Positions 54,342 to 63,599 of a stretch of 64,000 nt of DNA are shown in pieces. Position 1 is the first letter of the stretch; each line of letters opens with the position of its first letter. The DNA lies in assembly GCF_900110345.1 (NCBI RefSeq), contig NZ_FODJ01000005.1, forward strand, positions 124,001 to 188,000. Direction: 5' to 3'. The notes beneath the pieces are model-generated. The model made no database searches, was not told the DNA's origin, and was given only the letters and a program-made list of their open reading frames with translations. The DNA comes from Amphibacillus marinus (GTDB taxonomy: Bacteria; Bacillota; Bacilli; Bacillales; Amphibacillaceae). The position numbers and the translations under genes are program-made.

Positions 54342-55994
54342 TTACCAGTTGCCTTCAAGGCGATCTTGAATGATTGATTCAAAAAATGCTTCATATGCGT
54401 CCACATTTAACGCGCGATACTCAGTCTCAAATTCGTTCCAAGCGGCTTCGAAATTAGCTTGATCACCGAGAATAATGCGCGGATAATGGCGCTTTAGCAC
54501 CTCGTCAGCATTTGTGGAAAACATGTCGACATCGGAGCCAGGGACAACGCTAGCGCTCCAAGCTGGAAACCATGGCCGTTCCTCCGGTAGACTGAATAAG
54601 TCTGAAAATGTTTCTAAGCCATAAGCGTCAAGGAGCTCTTGGTCCTCATCTGTATATGATTCTCTCGCTACTTCTTGTTGACGAGCTGGATCAACTGCGT
54701 TGCCATCAGCGAAAGTGCCATTTAGGCGTGGCCAATTCCATGCAAATGTATTCATACCGAAATCATCTAGGAATGATTGGGAACGTAATTGTTCAATCTG
54801 TTCAGCTGTGCGATAGTAGCGGCCCTCATCATTGACTTGATAATGCTCACCCTCAATCCCCCACATAATTAATTTCTGATTATCTTCTTGAATGAGATAG
54901 TCCCAATATTGAATAATGCGTTCAGGGTTAGCCGCATTAATCGTTATCCCCGCGCCACGATTCTGGACAAAGGCAGGGGGATCAAGGTACTGATCCTGCA
55001 TCTCTTCATCAAAAACGATTGGAAATGCCATGAATTCTGCTTCTGGCTTACCCGTATCGCGAAGGGTATTCATGGCATCCCTTATCCCCCAACTGTAATC
55101 AAAAAAGCCAAGGACACGGCCTGATGAGAGCTTAGCAGCATAATCATCACGATTCATAACAAACATCTCTTGATCTAAATACCCCGCTTCATTAAGTTCG
55201 TTTAGAGCCTGTAAATAGCGTTTAGCATATTCAGAATCTGCATAGACACGCGCTTCGTGGGTATTCATGTCGACCATTACCCCACCATCATTTGGGAATC
55301 CGGCTAGGTGATTAGGCGCGTTTGATATTCGGAAAAAGCTGGTGTCATAGCCCATTCCGGTGAATGGAATCGTCGTCATCCCATCAATTTCGGGGTTTTC
55401 ATCAGCATAAGCGGTAATGAGATTAAAATACTCCTCTAGTGTTTTAATCTCTGGATAATCATTTGCTTCTAGCACGCTACGTCTAATCCAAAACGCGCCT
55501 TCTTCTATATTAGCAGGTGGTTGGTAATCATTTATTGTCGCTCCAAAGGGAATGTAATAAATATTACCATCGGGATAAGTGAAGCGATCAATGTAGTCAG
55601 CATACATGTCAAGAATATTTTGACCATACTCTTCAAGTAAATCATTGAGCGGGATAAATGCGCCAGCGTCAACAAGCATATCCTCCGTTCCAGCGCCAAC
55701 AATGACATCAGGGTAAATCCCACCTGCTATCATAACACCGATTCGTTCATTTAGATCACCAACAATGTGTTCAACTTGAAAGTTCACCCCAGTTTCCTCT
55801 TCAAATTGCTTGCCAATCTCGGTTTCATTCGTATTCATGTCCTTACCACGACCGCCAATAAAGTATTCATAGGTGACAGACTCAGTCCCACTTTCGTTTG
55901 TGACCGTATCAGTCTCCCTATTGCTACAAGCAATTAGAATCACGAGAAACAGAAGTAAAAGTGCCAGTTGAAGAGATTTTCTTATCTTTATCAT
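54342..55994 (-). CDS. extracellular solute-binding lipoprotein (LplA/YtcQ-like)
   Basis: A 550-residue lipoprotein: a signal peptide with lipobox LIAC (Cys near residue 23), then a large family 1 solute-binding domain of the LplA type. The acidic, aromatic-rich mature part contains PFGATINDYQPPAN near residue 150. Such proteins bind oligosaccharides for ABC importers. GGAGGTAG precedes the ATG. Its usual permease partners (LplB/LplC-like) are not present nearby, so it is an orphan or uses permeases outside the window. Confidence 0.85.
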   Translation of the reverse strand: MIKIRKSLQLALLLLFLVILIACSNRETDTVTNESGTESVTYEYFIGGRGKDMNTNETEIGKQFEEETGVNFQVEHIVGDLNERIGVMIAGGIYPDVIVGAGTEDMLVDAGAFIPLNDLLEEYGQNILDMYADYIDRFTYPDGNIYYIPFGATINDYQPPANIEEGAFWIRRSVLEANDYPEIKTLEEYFNLITAYADENPEIDGMTTIPFTGMGYDTSFFRISNAPNHLAGFPNDGGVMVDMNTHEARVYADSEYAKRYLQALNELNEAGYLDQEMFVMNRDDYAAKLSSGRVLGFFDYSWGIRDAMNTLRDTGKPEAEFMAFPIVFDEEMQDQYLDPPAFVQNRGAGITINAANPERIIQYWDYLIQEDNQKLIMWGIEGEHYQVNDEGRYYRTAEQIEQLRSQSFLDDFGMNTFAWNWPRLNGTFADGNAVDPARQQEVARESYTDEDQELLDAYGLETFSDLFSLPEERPWFPAWSASVVPGSDVDMFSTNADEVLKRHYPRIILGDQANFEAAWNEFETEYRALNVDAYEAFFESIIQDRLEGNW

Positions 55995-56426
55995 CGTCGC
56001 TACCTCCTTTTTTTGGCCTTCATCACGTTGATGAAAACACTTACATTTTAAAGGAATGAAGTAAGATTTAAACCAAAAAACTATATAATAACCTTAAATA
56101 ACTAAAGATGTAATAGTTTTCTAATTAAATAGTCCTAATTTAAATGAGCATTACCAAACGTCGACACCACTCCTTCTAACTTCACGTAGAGAATAGCGTT
56201 GTTTTTTTAAAGGTCGAATAAGAAGCTTTGAGTATTAACCTGAGCATTTTTTTAAAAAAATAATGTTGGTCGCAGCTAACCGTATTACCATAATCAATCT
56301 TTGTACCTTGCTTGTTGATCATCACGATTAGCTAAGCAAGCTCAATTATTTATTTTATCATTGCTGTAATAATGTTAAATGTAATATGCTTACCATTCCT
56401 CTACGGACATTTCTCTTCACTGGTGA
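55995..56426. other. intergenic stretch, nothing recognised
   Basis: About 430 bases upstream of the binding-lipoprotein gene. No frame is supported. It may contain the promoter of 54342-55994 and eroded sequence belonging to the remnant at 56427. Confidence 0.4.
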
Positions 56427-56594
56427 ATACTCTCGGCAATGGAGTCTGGGGCTAGACGGAGTGGTGCGAGTGGGGAGAAGCTTCCAAACACAGCTACTTC
56501 AATGTACAATTACATGATAAGCAGCTTCGTTATGCTTGCTGTGGGTATTATTTTATTAGTTGTTAATAAAAAACGGCGCATGGTTAAAAACTAA
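56427..56594 (+). pseudogene. remnant of an LPxTG cell-wall-anchored protein (3' end)
   Basis: An open stretch of about 55 codons ending in TAA at 56592-56594 encodes a complete sorting signal: GEKLPNTATSMYNY, a hydrophobic span (FVMLAVGIILLVV) and a basic tail (NKKRRMVKN). The LPNTATSM-[FY]-NY segment matches the anchor of the cellulase at 60971-63475. There is no start with a ribosome site and no extracellular domain; an in-frame TGA lies just upstream. A good terminator follows, as expected for a former gene end. Confidence 0.75.
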
Positions 56595-56614
56595 AACAGA
56601 ATAGCTAGTGAGCT

Positions 56615-56653
56615 AGCCGCCAAATATAGTCTAAAGACACATATTTGGCGGCT
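56615..56653 (+). terminator. terminator after the LPxTG remnant
   Basis: Perfect 13-base arms (56615-56627 and 56641-56653) with a 13-base loop, followed by TTAATTT. It lies 20 bases after the remnant stop codon. Confidence 0.75.
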
Positions 56654-56744
56654 TTAATTTACCTTTATCTGGTGACAAACATCCAGTATTATCGTAGTAT
56701 AGAAATAGGAAAAAGAATTTAATAACAATAGTGAGGGTGTTATA

Positions 56745-58070
56745 ATGATTTGTCAAAACTGTGGCGAACAAACTGTTCAGCATTCGACCACATGTGCAGT
56801 CTGTAGCCAGCCATTGGCTAACAAAGAAGATGAGCTAATCGAATGCTCACAAGATCAACAGTTATTTTCAAAGCGGCAAAAAATTAAGCTAGCCATTACA
56901 TTAGGGACTATTTTATGTTTAGCTGCCCTTTACTTTGGATTAGCTCATTACTATCGCATCGATGCCCAAGTTGATCGATACATGCAGTTACTGGAAAGAG
57001 GAGATGCTGAGGAACTGGCAGATGTACTCGATACAGTTAATCCAGATTTTACAATTAATAAGGCGAACATTTCTCCGCTTCTTCAGCTTGCTGAGGAAGC
57101 TCATTACATTAATGAGCTAGCTGCCCGGTTGAAGCATGGCAAGGATGGCTTTGATCAGCAATATGAGCTTTATTTATTACAATCAGGGCGTTTCTTTGGC
57201 TTGTTTAATCGTTATCAGCTAATGGTTACGCCAATTTATCTTGAGGTGAACTCTGATGCCAATGGTGCCTTTCTATTTGTAAATGGGGAATCGTATAATC
57301 AGTATCAAACAGAGCACCAGATAAGTATCGGCCCAGTCGCACCTGGTGTGCATCTTTTTGAGGTGCAAATGGATCAGTCTGGTGCTTTTTATAATCAAGA
57401 GCAGCTTACTTTGCTTGGTCAAGGCGGCCAGCTTGTCCATGTCTTTGTACCAATAGATGGAATCATGATTAGGGTTCGTTCAAATGTTGAATCCGCTGAG
57501 GTGTACCTTAACGATGACCATATTGGTCAATTAACAGATTACGAAGGTGAGTTTGGCCCTTTTGATTATCAGGAAGGGAGTGAACTATCGTTACGAAAAG
57601 TGTTTCCTTCAGGTAGTCATGTATCTGATGTTGTTCCCGTTAGTGAGGGAAGCATGGACTATATGTTTGATCTGGCCCAAGTCTTTGATAGCGACATTGA
57701 GCATTTTGTGCAAGCCTTCTATTTTAATCTCGAAGCATTTAGCCGAGAACCTAGTGAAGCAAATGCTGCCCAGATTGAAGCGGCATTATTTAATGGGAAA
57801 GATAATTCGCTCTATCAGGAACTTTACGAGCAAGCCGCCAGCAGTGATCCCAACCTTAAAGGCTTGTATTTGCGTTCAAACGTTGAGATGATCGAATGGG
57901 TTGATGTGAATACCTATCAAGTTGATTACCAGTTAACACGTGAAGAAATATTTGACCATAATTCTGGTAAATCCGATATAGTTGATGTCATGACTGTAAG
58001 CGGATTAATTAATTACAATCCTGATACGGAGCAAATTAAATTACAAGCAATCAAGGAAATAGGGGATTAG
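56745..58070 (+). CDS. TcaA/YvbJ-like zinc-ribbon membrane protein (second copy)
   Basis: A 441-residue paralogue of the protein at 49041. N-terminal zinc ribbon CQNCG...CAVCS, a Gln/Lys linker, a span near residues 48-66 (LAITLGTILCLAALYFGL), and an extracytoplasmic region with the same landmarks: LNRYQL-type FNRYQLMVTPIYLEV, IGPVAPGVH, SAEVYLNDDHIG and an NTF2-like end. GTGAGGGTG precedes the ATG. TcaA-like proteins affect cell-wall polymer attachment and glycopeptide sensitivity in S. aureus; the role here is unknown. Confidence 0.76.
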   Translation: MICQNCGEQTVQHSTTCAVCSQPLANKEDELIECSQDQQLFSKRQKIKLAITLGTILCLAALYFGLAHYYRIDAQVDRYMQLLERGDAEELADVLDTVNPDFTINKANISPLLQLAEEAHYINELAARLKHGKDGFDQQYELYLLQSGRFFGLFNRYQLMVTPIYLEVNSDANGAFLFVNGESYNQYQTEHQISIGPVAPGVHLFEVQMDQSGAFYNQEQLTLLGQGGQLVHVFVPIDGIMIRVRSNVESAEVYLNDDHIGQLTDYEGEFGPFDYQEGSELSLRKVFPSGSHVSDVVPVSEGSMDYMFDLAQVFDSDIEHFVQAFYFNLEAFSREPSEANAAQIEAALFNGKDNSLYQELYEQAASSDPNLKGLYLRSNVEMIEWVDVNTYQVDYQLTREEIFDHNSGKSDIVDVMTVSGLINYNPDTEQIKLQAIKEIGD

Positions 58071-58160
58071 TAGTACTTAATCGTTAGCTAACCTTATTGA
58101 CCAACTCTAAGTTATGCAAATAATCACTAACTATTACTATAAAAAAACATCCGGTAAATG

Positions 58161-58187
58161 TGCTATAATGCTTTGAAAGCGCGCCCA
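58161..58187 (+). promoter_or_regulatory. promoter with cre-like site before the GH43 gene
   Basis: Extended -10 TG-C-TATAAT (58161-58169), immediately followed by TGAAAGCGCGCCCA (58174-58187). The latter resembles the cre consensus TGWAANCGNTNWCA with two mismatches. CcpA bound here would block the start region, which fits a xylosidase gene. Confidence 0.5.
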
Positions 58188-58230
58188 TTTAAAAAACGTG
58201 AAATTTAAAATGAAAAGGGGATTCTCCGTA

Positions 58231-59760
58231 ATGTCAACACAGTCAGCAATGAATCACTATTTAAACCCAGTTATAAAAGGCTTTTATCCAGATCCAAGTG
58301 TGTGTAAGGTTGGTGATGATTTTTTTCTTGTATGTAGTTCTTTTCAATACTTCCCAGGTGTCCCTATTTTCCATAGCCAGGATCTTGTTAATTGGACGCA
58401 AATTGGGCACTGTATAACACGAGAAAGTCAAATTGATCTAAACAAAATCGAGAGTTCAGGGGGGATTTTTGCCCCGACAATTCGCTATAATGATGGAAAA
58501 TTTTATATGGTAACAACAAATGCCACAACGCAACAGAATTTTTATCTATGGACCGATGATATTTACGGTGACTGGTCTGAGCCTATTATTGTTGATCAAG
58601 GGGGAATTGACCCTGATTTATTTTTTGAAAATGGTCAATCATTTTTTATCAGTAATGGTCAAGATGATCATGGCGTTGGCGGTGTTGTGCAATGCGAGAT
58701 TAATATTACGAACGGTCAGAAATTGTCTGAAAGCAAAATCATTTGGCAAGGAACAGGTGGCCGGTATCTAGAAGCGCCACATTTATACAAGATAAATGAT
58801 TGGTACTACTTGATGGCAGCTGAGGGTGGCACTGAATATGGTCATATGGTTACCTATGCTAGAAGTCAATCTCCGCATGGCCCATTTGAAAGTTATGCCT
58901 TAAACCCTGTGTTAACCAATCGTAATCTAGGTGGTTATGAGGTACAAGGTGTTGGTCATGGTGATTTAATTGAGGATAACAATGGTAATTGGTGGATGCT
59001 TCATCTTGGCTTCCGTCAAATTCATCGCTGGTTTACTTACCATCACCTTGGTCGAGAAGTATTTTTAACGCCGGTTACATTTGACCAAGACGGTTGGTTT
59101 ACTGCTGGTCATAATGGCACAACCTTAGCTAGCTTTGAAACAAATAGAATTCCGCAAGATGTTAAACAAACAGAGAAGAAGATTTTTACTTTTGAAAACA
59201 CAGCATGGGCTATTGATTGGTGTTATTTACGTCATCCTGATTTAGAAAATTATTATTTGGAAGCGGACCAATTACATCTTAATGGCTCTAATGTTACGCT
59301 TGATCATGCTGAATCCCCAACATTTATTGCATTAAGACAAAAGGACTTTGCGATGGAAACCTCCTTTGATCTTAAATTAAAGAGTGGATCGGCAGGCATC
59401 ACGCTATATATGGATGAAAATCATCACTATGATTTATATCTGCAAAAAAATGGGGAACATCTTGAAGGGAAGTTAAAACTAAATATTGGGGATATTAAAT
59501 CTGTTGTGAATACAATTAATTTAAGTCAAACCGATCAAGCAAGGTTAATGATTAAGTCGGATAGTATCAATTATAGCTTCTTCATAGAGACGGGTGCCGG
59601 ACAGATAGAGCTTGGTCAAGCTCAAACAAAATATCTATCATCTGAAGTGGCTGGTGGATTTACCGGTGTTCTTATAGGGTTATATGCGGTTGGATCTGAT
59701 CATAGTGTAGATCAAAAATACGCTGCCGAATTTACTAACTTTACTTGTGCATATCATTAA
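58231..59760 (+). CDS. GH43 beta-xylosidase / alpha-L-arabinofuranosidase
   Basis: A 509-residue glycoside hydrolase of family 43 without a signal peptide, hence cytosolic. Five-bladed propeller motifs: NPVIKGFYPDPS (catalytic base Asp), FPGVPIFHSQDLVNW, GGIDPDLFF (pKa-modulating Asp) and RYLEAPHLY (acid Glu). A C-terminal beta-sandwich typical of xylosidases begins near residue 320. It should release xylose or arabinose from imported xylo-oligosaccharides. ATG 58231 follows AAGGGGA; earlier in-frame starts lack a site. A ROK kinase follows. Confidence 0.9.
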   Translation: MSTQSAMNHYLNPVIKGFYPDPSVCKVGDDFFLVCSSFQYFPGVPIFHSQDLVNWTQIGHCITRESQIDLNKIESSGGIFAPTIRYNDGKFYMVTTNATTQQNFYLWTDDIYGDWSEPIIVDQGGIDPDLFFENGQSFFISNGQDDHGVGGVVQCEINITNGQKLSESKIIWQGTGGRYLEAPHLYKINDWYYLMAAEGGTEYGHMVTYARSQSPHGPFESYALNPVLTNRNLGGYEVQGVGHGDLIEDNNGNWWMLHLGFRQIHRWFTYHHLGREVFLTPVTFDQDGWFTAGHNGTTLASFETNRIPQDVKQTEKKIFTFENTAWAIDWCYLRHPDLENYYLEADQLHLNGSNVTLDHAESPTFIALRQKDFAMETSFDLKLKSGSAGITLYMDENHHYDLYLQKNGEHLEGKLKLNIGDIKSVVNTINLSQTDQARLMIKSDSINYSFFIETGAGQIELGQAQTKYLSSEVAGGFTGVLIGLYAVGSDHSVDQKYAAEFTNFTCAYH

Positions 59761-59817
59761 TTCGCAATAGACTGTAAATTTTTTTAGGCTCGTCATTATG
59801 AAAGGAATGAATGCATC

Positions 59818-60693
59818 ATGCGCCATGTACTAGCTTTTGATATTGGAGGAACGTTTATTAAAAGAGCAATTGTCTCCGAGGGTGGGGAAATAAAGCACTT
59901 GGAAAAAGTCACGACACCTACTGCGTTAGCTGAGTTATATTCTGTCATTCAGGCAACGACTAGTCAAATTGATAGTGAAATAATCGGGATCGCACTTAGC
60001 GCCCCTGGAGCTGTTCAGGATAATGGTGTAATTGCAGGAGTTAGTGCTTTGCCCTATATTCATGGGCCTAATATAAAGAAGGACATTGCTAACTTAACGG
60101 GATTACCCGTTGCGCTTGAGAATGATGCTAATTGTGCTGCTTTGGCTGAAGGCTGGGTAGGGCAAGCAACTGATGTGCAAGATTTTGTCACGTTTGTCAT
60201 TGGGACGGGCATTGGCGGGGCAATTGTTAAAGCCGGACAAATCCACAAAGGGGCTCACGGTCAAGGTGGGGAATGGGGCCAGATGATTGTGAATGAGGAT
60301 GGCAAGTTACAAGCATATAGTCGCGTCGCTTCGACGGCTGCCTTAGTTAGACAAGTTAGAAAAGCCCATGACTTAGGTGCTTTAACAGGCGAAGCAGTGT
60401 TCCAATTGGCTGAGGAAGGCGACAGTGCAGCGCTGGAGGCAATTGAACGCTTCTATGCTAACCTAGCCATGGGAATATGTAATATCCAATCCGCTTATGA
60501 TCCGGAGCTTGTGCTCATTGGTGGTGGGATAAGCACGAGAAGCGGTTTAGTTGAACAAATTAATCAGGCCATTAGGAAACTCGTTGACCAAATAGATGAG
60601 CTAACTGTTTATCCAGAAATTCGCTTATGTCAGTTTCAGGCAGATGCCAATTTGATTGGTGCAGCGAATCATTTCTTTAAAGTTTGTAGCTAA
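59818..60693 (+). CDS. ROK-family sugar kinase
   Basis: A 291-residue sugar kinase. ATP site FDIGGTFIKRAIV at the N-terminus, catalytic region LENDANCAALAEGW (Asp) and VIGTGIGGAIVKAGQIHKG. The zinc-binding C-x-C-G-x2-G-C motif of many ROK glucokinases is absent; the sequence GEWGQMIVNEDG runs through that place. Such zinc-less ROK kinases act on glucose or other hexoses, so the substrate is open. It is 57 bases after the GH43 gene and likely cotranscribed. Confidence 0.85.
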   Translation: MRHVLAFDIGGTFIKRAIVSEGGEIKHLEKVTTPTALAELYSVIQATTSQIDSEIIGIALSAPGAVQDNGVIAGVSALPYIHGPNIKKDIANLTGLPVALENDANCAALAEGWVGQATDVQDFVTFVIGTGIGGAIVKAGQIHKGAHGQGGEWGQMIVNEDGKLQAYSRVASTAALVRQVRKAHDLGALTGEAVFQLAEEGDSAALEAIERFYANLAMGICNIQSAYDPELVLIGGGISTRSGLVEQINQAIRKLVDQIDELTVYPEIRLCQFQADANLIGAANHFFKVCS

Positions 60694-60721
60694 TTAATGA
60701 AGTGTTCTAAGCCATCGGTTT

Positions 60722-60760
60722 AAACAACCGTGCGTTTTTATTAAAAGCGCACGGTTGTTT
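60722..60760 (+). terminator. terminator of the GH43-ROK operon
   Basis: Thirteen-base arms AAACAACCGTGCG and CGCACGGTTGTTT, with the interior TTTTT/AAAA also pairing, followed by TCTGTTT. Remaining sequence to 60970 shows no gene. Confidence 0.8.
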
Positions 60761-60970
60761 TCTGTTTAGAAAAAGCTTTCCAATTAATTTAGCTAGTTAT
60801 TAATAATCAATGTAACGGTTAGCTTAGCACACTCAACCGTCGCACCGTGTTACGAATGACCGAGGTAAAGGTTGTTGTATCCTTAGGTAAAAGTCAGTCA
60901 ACACGCTAATCTTAAAAAGTTTTTTAAAATGTTCATGTTTGGAATCCGTAAAAGCAGTTATGAAATTCAT

Positions 60971-63475
60971 TTAATTCAGTAATTGGCGTTTTTTAATGTA
61001 AAGCAATATTCCAGCTCCAATTAATAAGATAGTGACTCCTGCTATAGCATAATTAAACATCGATGTCGCTGTATTAGGTAGTGAAATACCAGCATGCTGA
61101 TTTCCAGTTCCGCCTGGCGTACTTTGTTCCGGTGCAGGAGTTGGTGTGACGCTATCTTCTTGCTCATCTTGATCCAGATCGTCATCCTCAGTCAAGAAGA
61201 TATTAGGATTAAAAACGGTGAAGATACTGAAATGGTCGGTACTAGCTGTAATGTAATTACCATCCACTTCACCACCAACCTTGTCCCAGCTGTCATTGTC
61301 GCTGTTCCAATAGTATACTGCTAAATGCTCATCCGGTGTTGCTTCACCTGTATAAGTAAATTGGAGCTCAATCGGTTCGGCAAATGATCGAATAATTTCG
61401 CCATCAACTGTAATCGTCAGTTGATAGATTGCACTTTCTGCTGCTTGTTCGTTTGGTAAAGCTTGATCGACCAATAATTCAAAGTCAATCTGAGCAGCAC
61501 CAGCTAAGTTTGCGGCTGGTATTCGAATGGTTAGGTTGGGCAGTTCAATGATAATTGTCGCGGCCTTTTCGTTTAAAGCTGCTACTTGGTCAGCCGTTAA
61601 TGATACCCTTGTGACAGCTAAATCAGTTAAATCTAGTACAAAGCTGCTATTGCTAGCGGTTTCATTTACAAAGTCATCGCTAACATAAACAGTAGCACCA
61701 TCTACGGTAATCTGCTCGACCGTCTCAGGTTCTTCCTCTTCTTCTTCCTCCTCTTCAGGCTGCTCAGGTTCATGAGAATCATTTTCGACTGCATAACCCG
61801 TTATGTTACTGCCATCGCGGATAAGTTCGTACTCTAGCACTTCACCACTCCAGAAGTGAAGGCGAAGGGTGACTGGAACGCCTGACTCGATTTCATTAAA
61901 CAAGTAGCTGTCCCCAGTTGACCCATCGTAAGGGAAGGTAATCCGGTTCTGACCATAGTCTGGTGAGAAGACGCGACCAAATTCTTTAAAGGTCGTCCAA
62001 TCATTAGGACCGGCTGCTGTTCCATCATCGTATACAGCTTCAAGCGTGGCAAGTTGATCGCCATTAAAATTAATTGGAATGAAAAAGTCGTGATAATGTC
62101 CCGTATTGTCTTGCGTGACTGGTGTATCAAAGACAATTAGGTTTACTTTCCAGTTAGGCCCTTGATTAAAATGTAGTTCCACAGTTGCACTTACACCAGC
62201 TTGGTCAAGGTCAACGACTTGTTCTAAAAAGCTGGCACTAAAGAGGACCGCGTCAGAACTAACGGTATAGTCTGTTCCATCAACGAGAGTGGTGCCGTTG
62301 TAACTAATCTCCTCTAGAGCAAGTCCATGAAGATTGAGGGCAAGCTCACGGTCTGCTATCGTTTCACTTTGTCTAAAATAGATAAAATCCCGTTCAGCTG
62401 TTGCCGAGCGTCCGTCAAATCCGGCCCGCATAATATTATAAAAGTCTTGATCATACCAAGTGTAGTTGAGACGGTTAAAATGCTGTCCGTTATCCCAAAG
62501 CATATGAACAAGGTCATTTTCTTGCATGTAGTGAATCGCGTACTCGAAGAATTTTAGCTTTTCACCCTGCTGAACAGTATCAACATGCGTATCGAAGCCA
62601 AGCAAACCAAATTCGCCCACAACAACAGGGATGCCGTTTTCGGTAAAGGCACTGTGCACACGGCCAAGCTGCTCATGCATGTGGTCAATTGATTCTTGAT
62701 CAAATTCAGTTACGCCCGCGATATTGACACTAAATGGCCAGTAGCTGTAATAGTGTACAGTCGCAATTAAATAAGGGTCATCAATCTTGTCAATCCATGC
62801 AACTAACGGCTCAACATCTTCTTGATCAGAGCTGGTATCCATTGTTGGAATAATTAATGGTCGAATCGCGTTAGTACCACCAGAATCTCTTACGATGTCA
62901 TAGAAGCGATCGTTTAATAGATCAAGTAGCTCTTGCGCATGCTCCTCATCAGTATTAAAACGAGGCTCATTAATACTCTCGAACATGACATCAATCGAAT
63001 GGTCTGCAAAGTGTGCGGTTAGCTGCTCCCAGATTGCTTCAAAGCGAGCAAGTGCCTCAGCCTGATCGGTAACCATTTGGTTTTCTAACCAGACCCAAGA
63101 GTCATGATGAATATTAATCATCACCTTCATATCCGCTTCAAGCGCCCAATCGACTGCTTGTGTATAACGGGCTAAAAAGTCGGCATCAATTGTATAGTCT
63201 GGTGCTCCATCCATCCGCTGGTCAAAGGTGATTGGCAGGCGAATGCTGTTGTAACCAGCAGCGGCAATGGATTGGATTAATTCTCTGGTAACACGTGGAT
63301 TACCCCAACCGGTTTCATCTGCTCCAAGCGCATCGAAGGTATTACCCAGATTCCAGCCTGGTTGCATCGCATCTGCATAATCCTCAATATCATAAACCTC
63401 CTCTGCGACAGTAGTAAAGCTAGGTAAAAGAACAAAAAATGCTAGAATGGTTACTAAAGTAAATTTGATCTTCAT
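60971..63475 (-). CDS. cell-wall-anchored GH5 endoglucanase with CBM_X2 and CBM46
   Basis: An 834-residue secreted enzyme. Signal peptide at 1-24; GH5 domain ~30-360 with the acid/base Glu170 in ESINEP and nucleophile Glu288 in VVGEFG; an Ig-like CBM_X2 module ~366-455; a CBM46-like module ~460-560; a run of nine Glu in a linker; an unassigned domain ~590-760; then a sorting signal with LPNTA at 799-803, a membrane span and a basic tail. GH5-X2-CBM46 is the order of Bacillus halodurans Cel5B, active on beta-1,4-glucans such as xyloglucan. Sortase should attach it to peptidoglycan. AAAGGAGACG precedes the ATG; a cre site lies upstream. Confidence 0.92.
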   Translation of the reverse strand: MKIKFTLVTILAFFVLLPSFTTVAEEVYDIEDYADAMQPGWNLGNTFDALGADETGWGNPRVTRELIQSIAAAGYNSIRLPITFDQRMDGAPDYTIDADFLARYTQAVDWALEADMKVMINIHHDSWVWLENQMVTDQAEALARFEAIWEQLTAHFADHSIDVMFESINEPRFNTDEEHAQELLDLLNDRFYDIVRDSGGTNAIRPLIIPTMDTSSDQEDVEPLVAWIDKIDDPYLIATVHYYSYWPFSVNIAGVTEFDQESIDHMHEQLGRVHSAFTENGIPVVVGEFGLLGFDTHVDTVQQGEKLKFFEYAIHYMQENDLVHMLWDNGQHFNRLNYTWYDQDFYNIMRAGFDGRSATAERDFIYFRQSETIADRELALNLHGLALEEISYNGTTLVDGTDYTVSSDAVLFSASFLEQVVDLDQAGVSATVELHFNQGPNWKVNLIVFDTPVTQDNTGHYHDFFIPINFNGDQLATLEAVYDDGTAAGPNDWTTFKEFGRVFSPDYGQNRITFPYDGSTGDSYLFNEIESGVPVTLRLHFWSGEVLEYELIRDGSNITGYAVENDSHEPEQPEEEEEEEEEPETVEQITVDGATVYVSDDFVNETASNSSFVLDLTDLAVTRVSLTADQVAALNEKAATIIIELPNLTIRIPAANLAGAAQIDFELLVDQALPNEQAAESAIYQLTITVDGEIIRSFAEPIELQFTYTGEATPDEHLAVYYWNSDNDSWDKVGGEVDGNYITASTDHFSIFTVFNPNIFLTEDDDLDQDEQEDSVTPTPAPEQSTPGGTGNQHAGISLPNTATSMFNYAIAGVTILLIGAGILLYIKKRQLLN

Positions 63476-63543
63476 AAATGCGTCTCCTTTTTACTTGGTT
63501 TAATTAACTAATGAACCTCCTTTCACAATATTTGCAACAAAAT

Positions 63544-63559
63544 TGCAAACGCTTACAAA
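63544..63559 (-). promoter_or_regulatory. cre (catabolite-responsive) site upstream of the GH5 gene
   Basis: TTGCAAACGCTTACAA matches the consensus WTGNAANCGNWNNCAW at all defined positions. A minus-strand TATAAT lies just upstream (63590-63585), placing the site within the transcribed leader, where CcpA would repress. The -35 is weak. Confidence 0.75.
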
Positions 63560-63599
63560 AAGGTTATCATATGTAGAAAGTAGATTATACCGAACTAAT

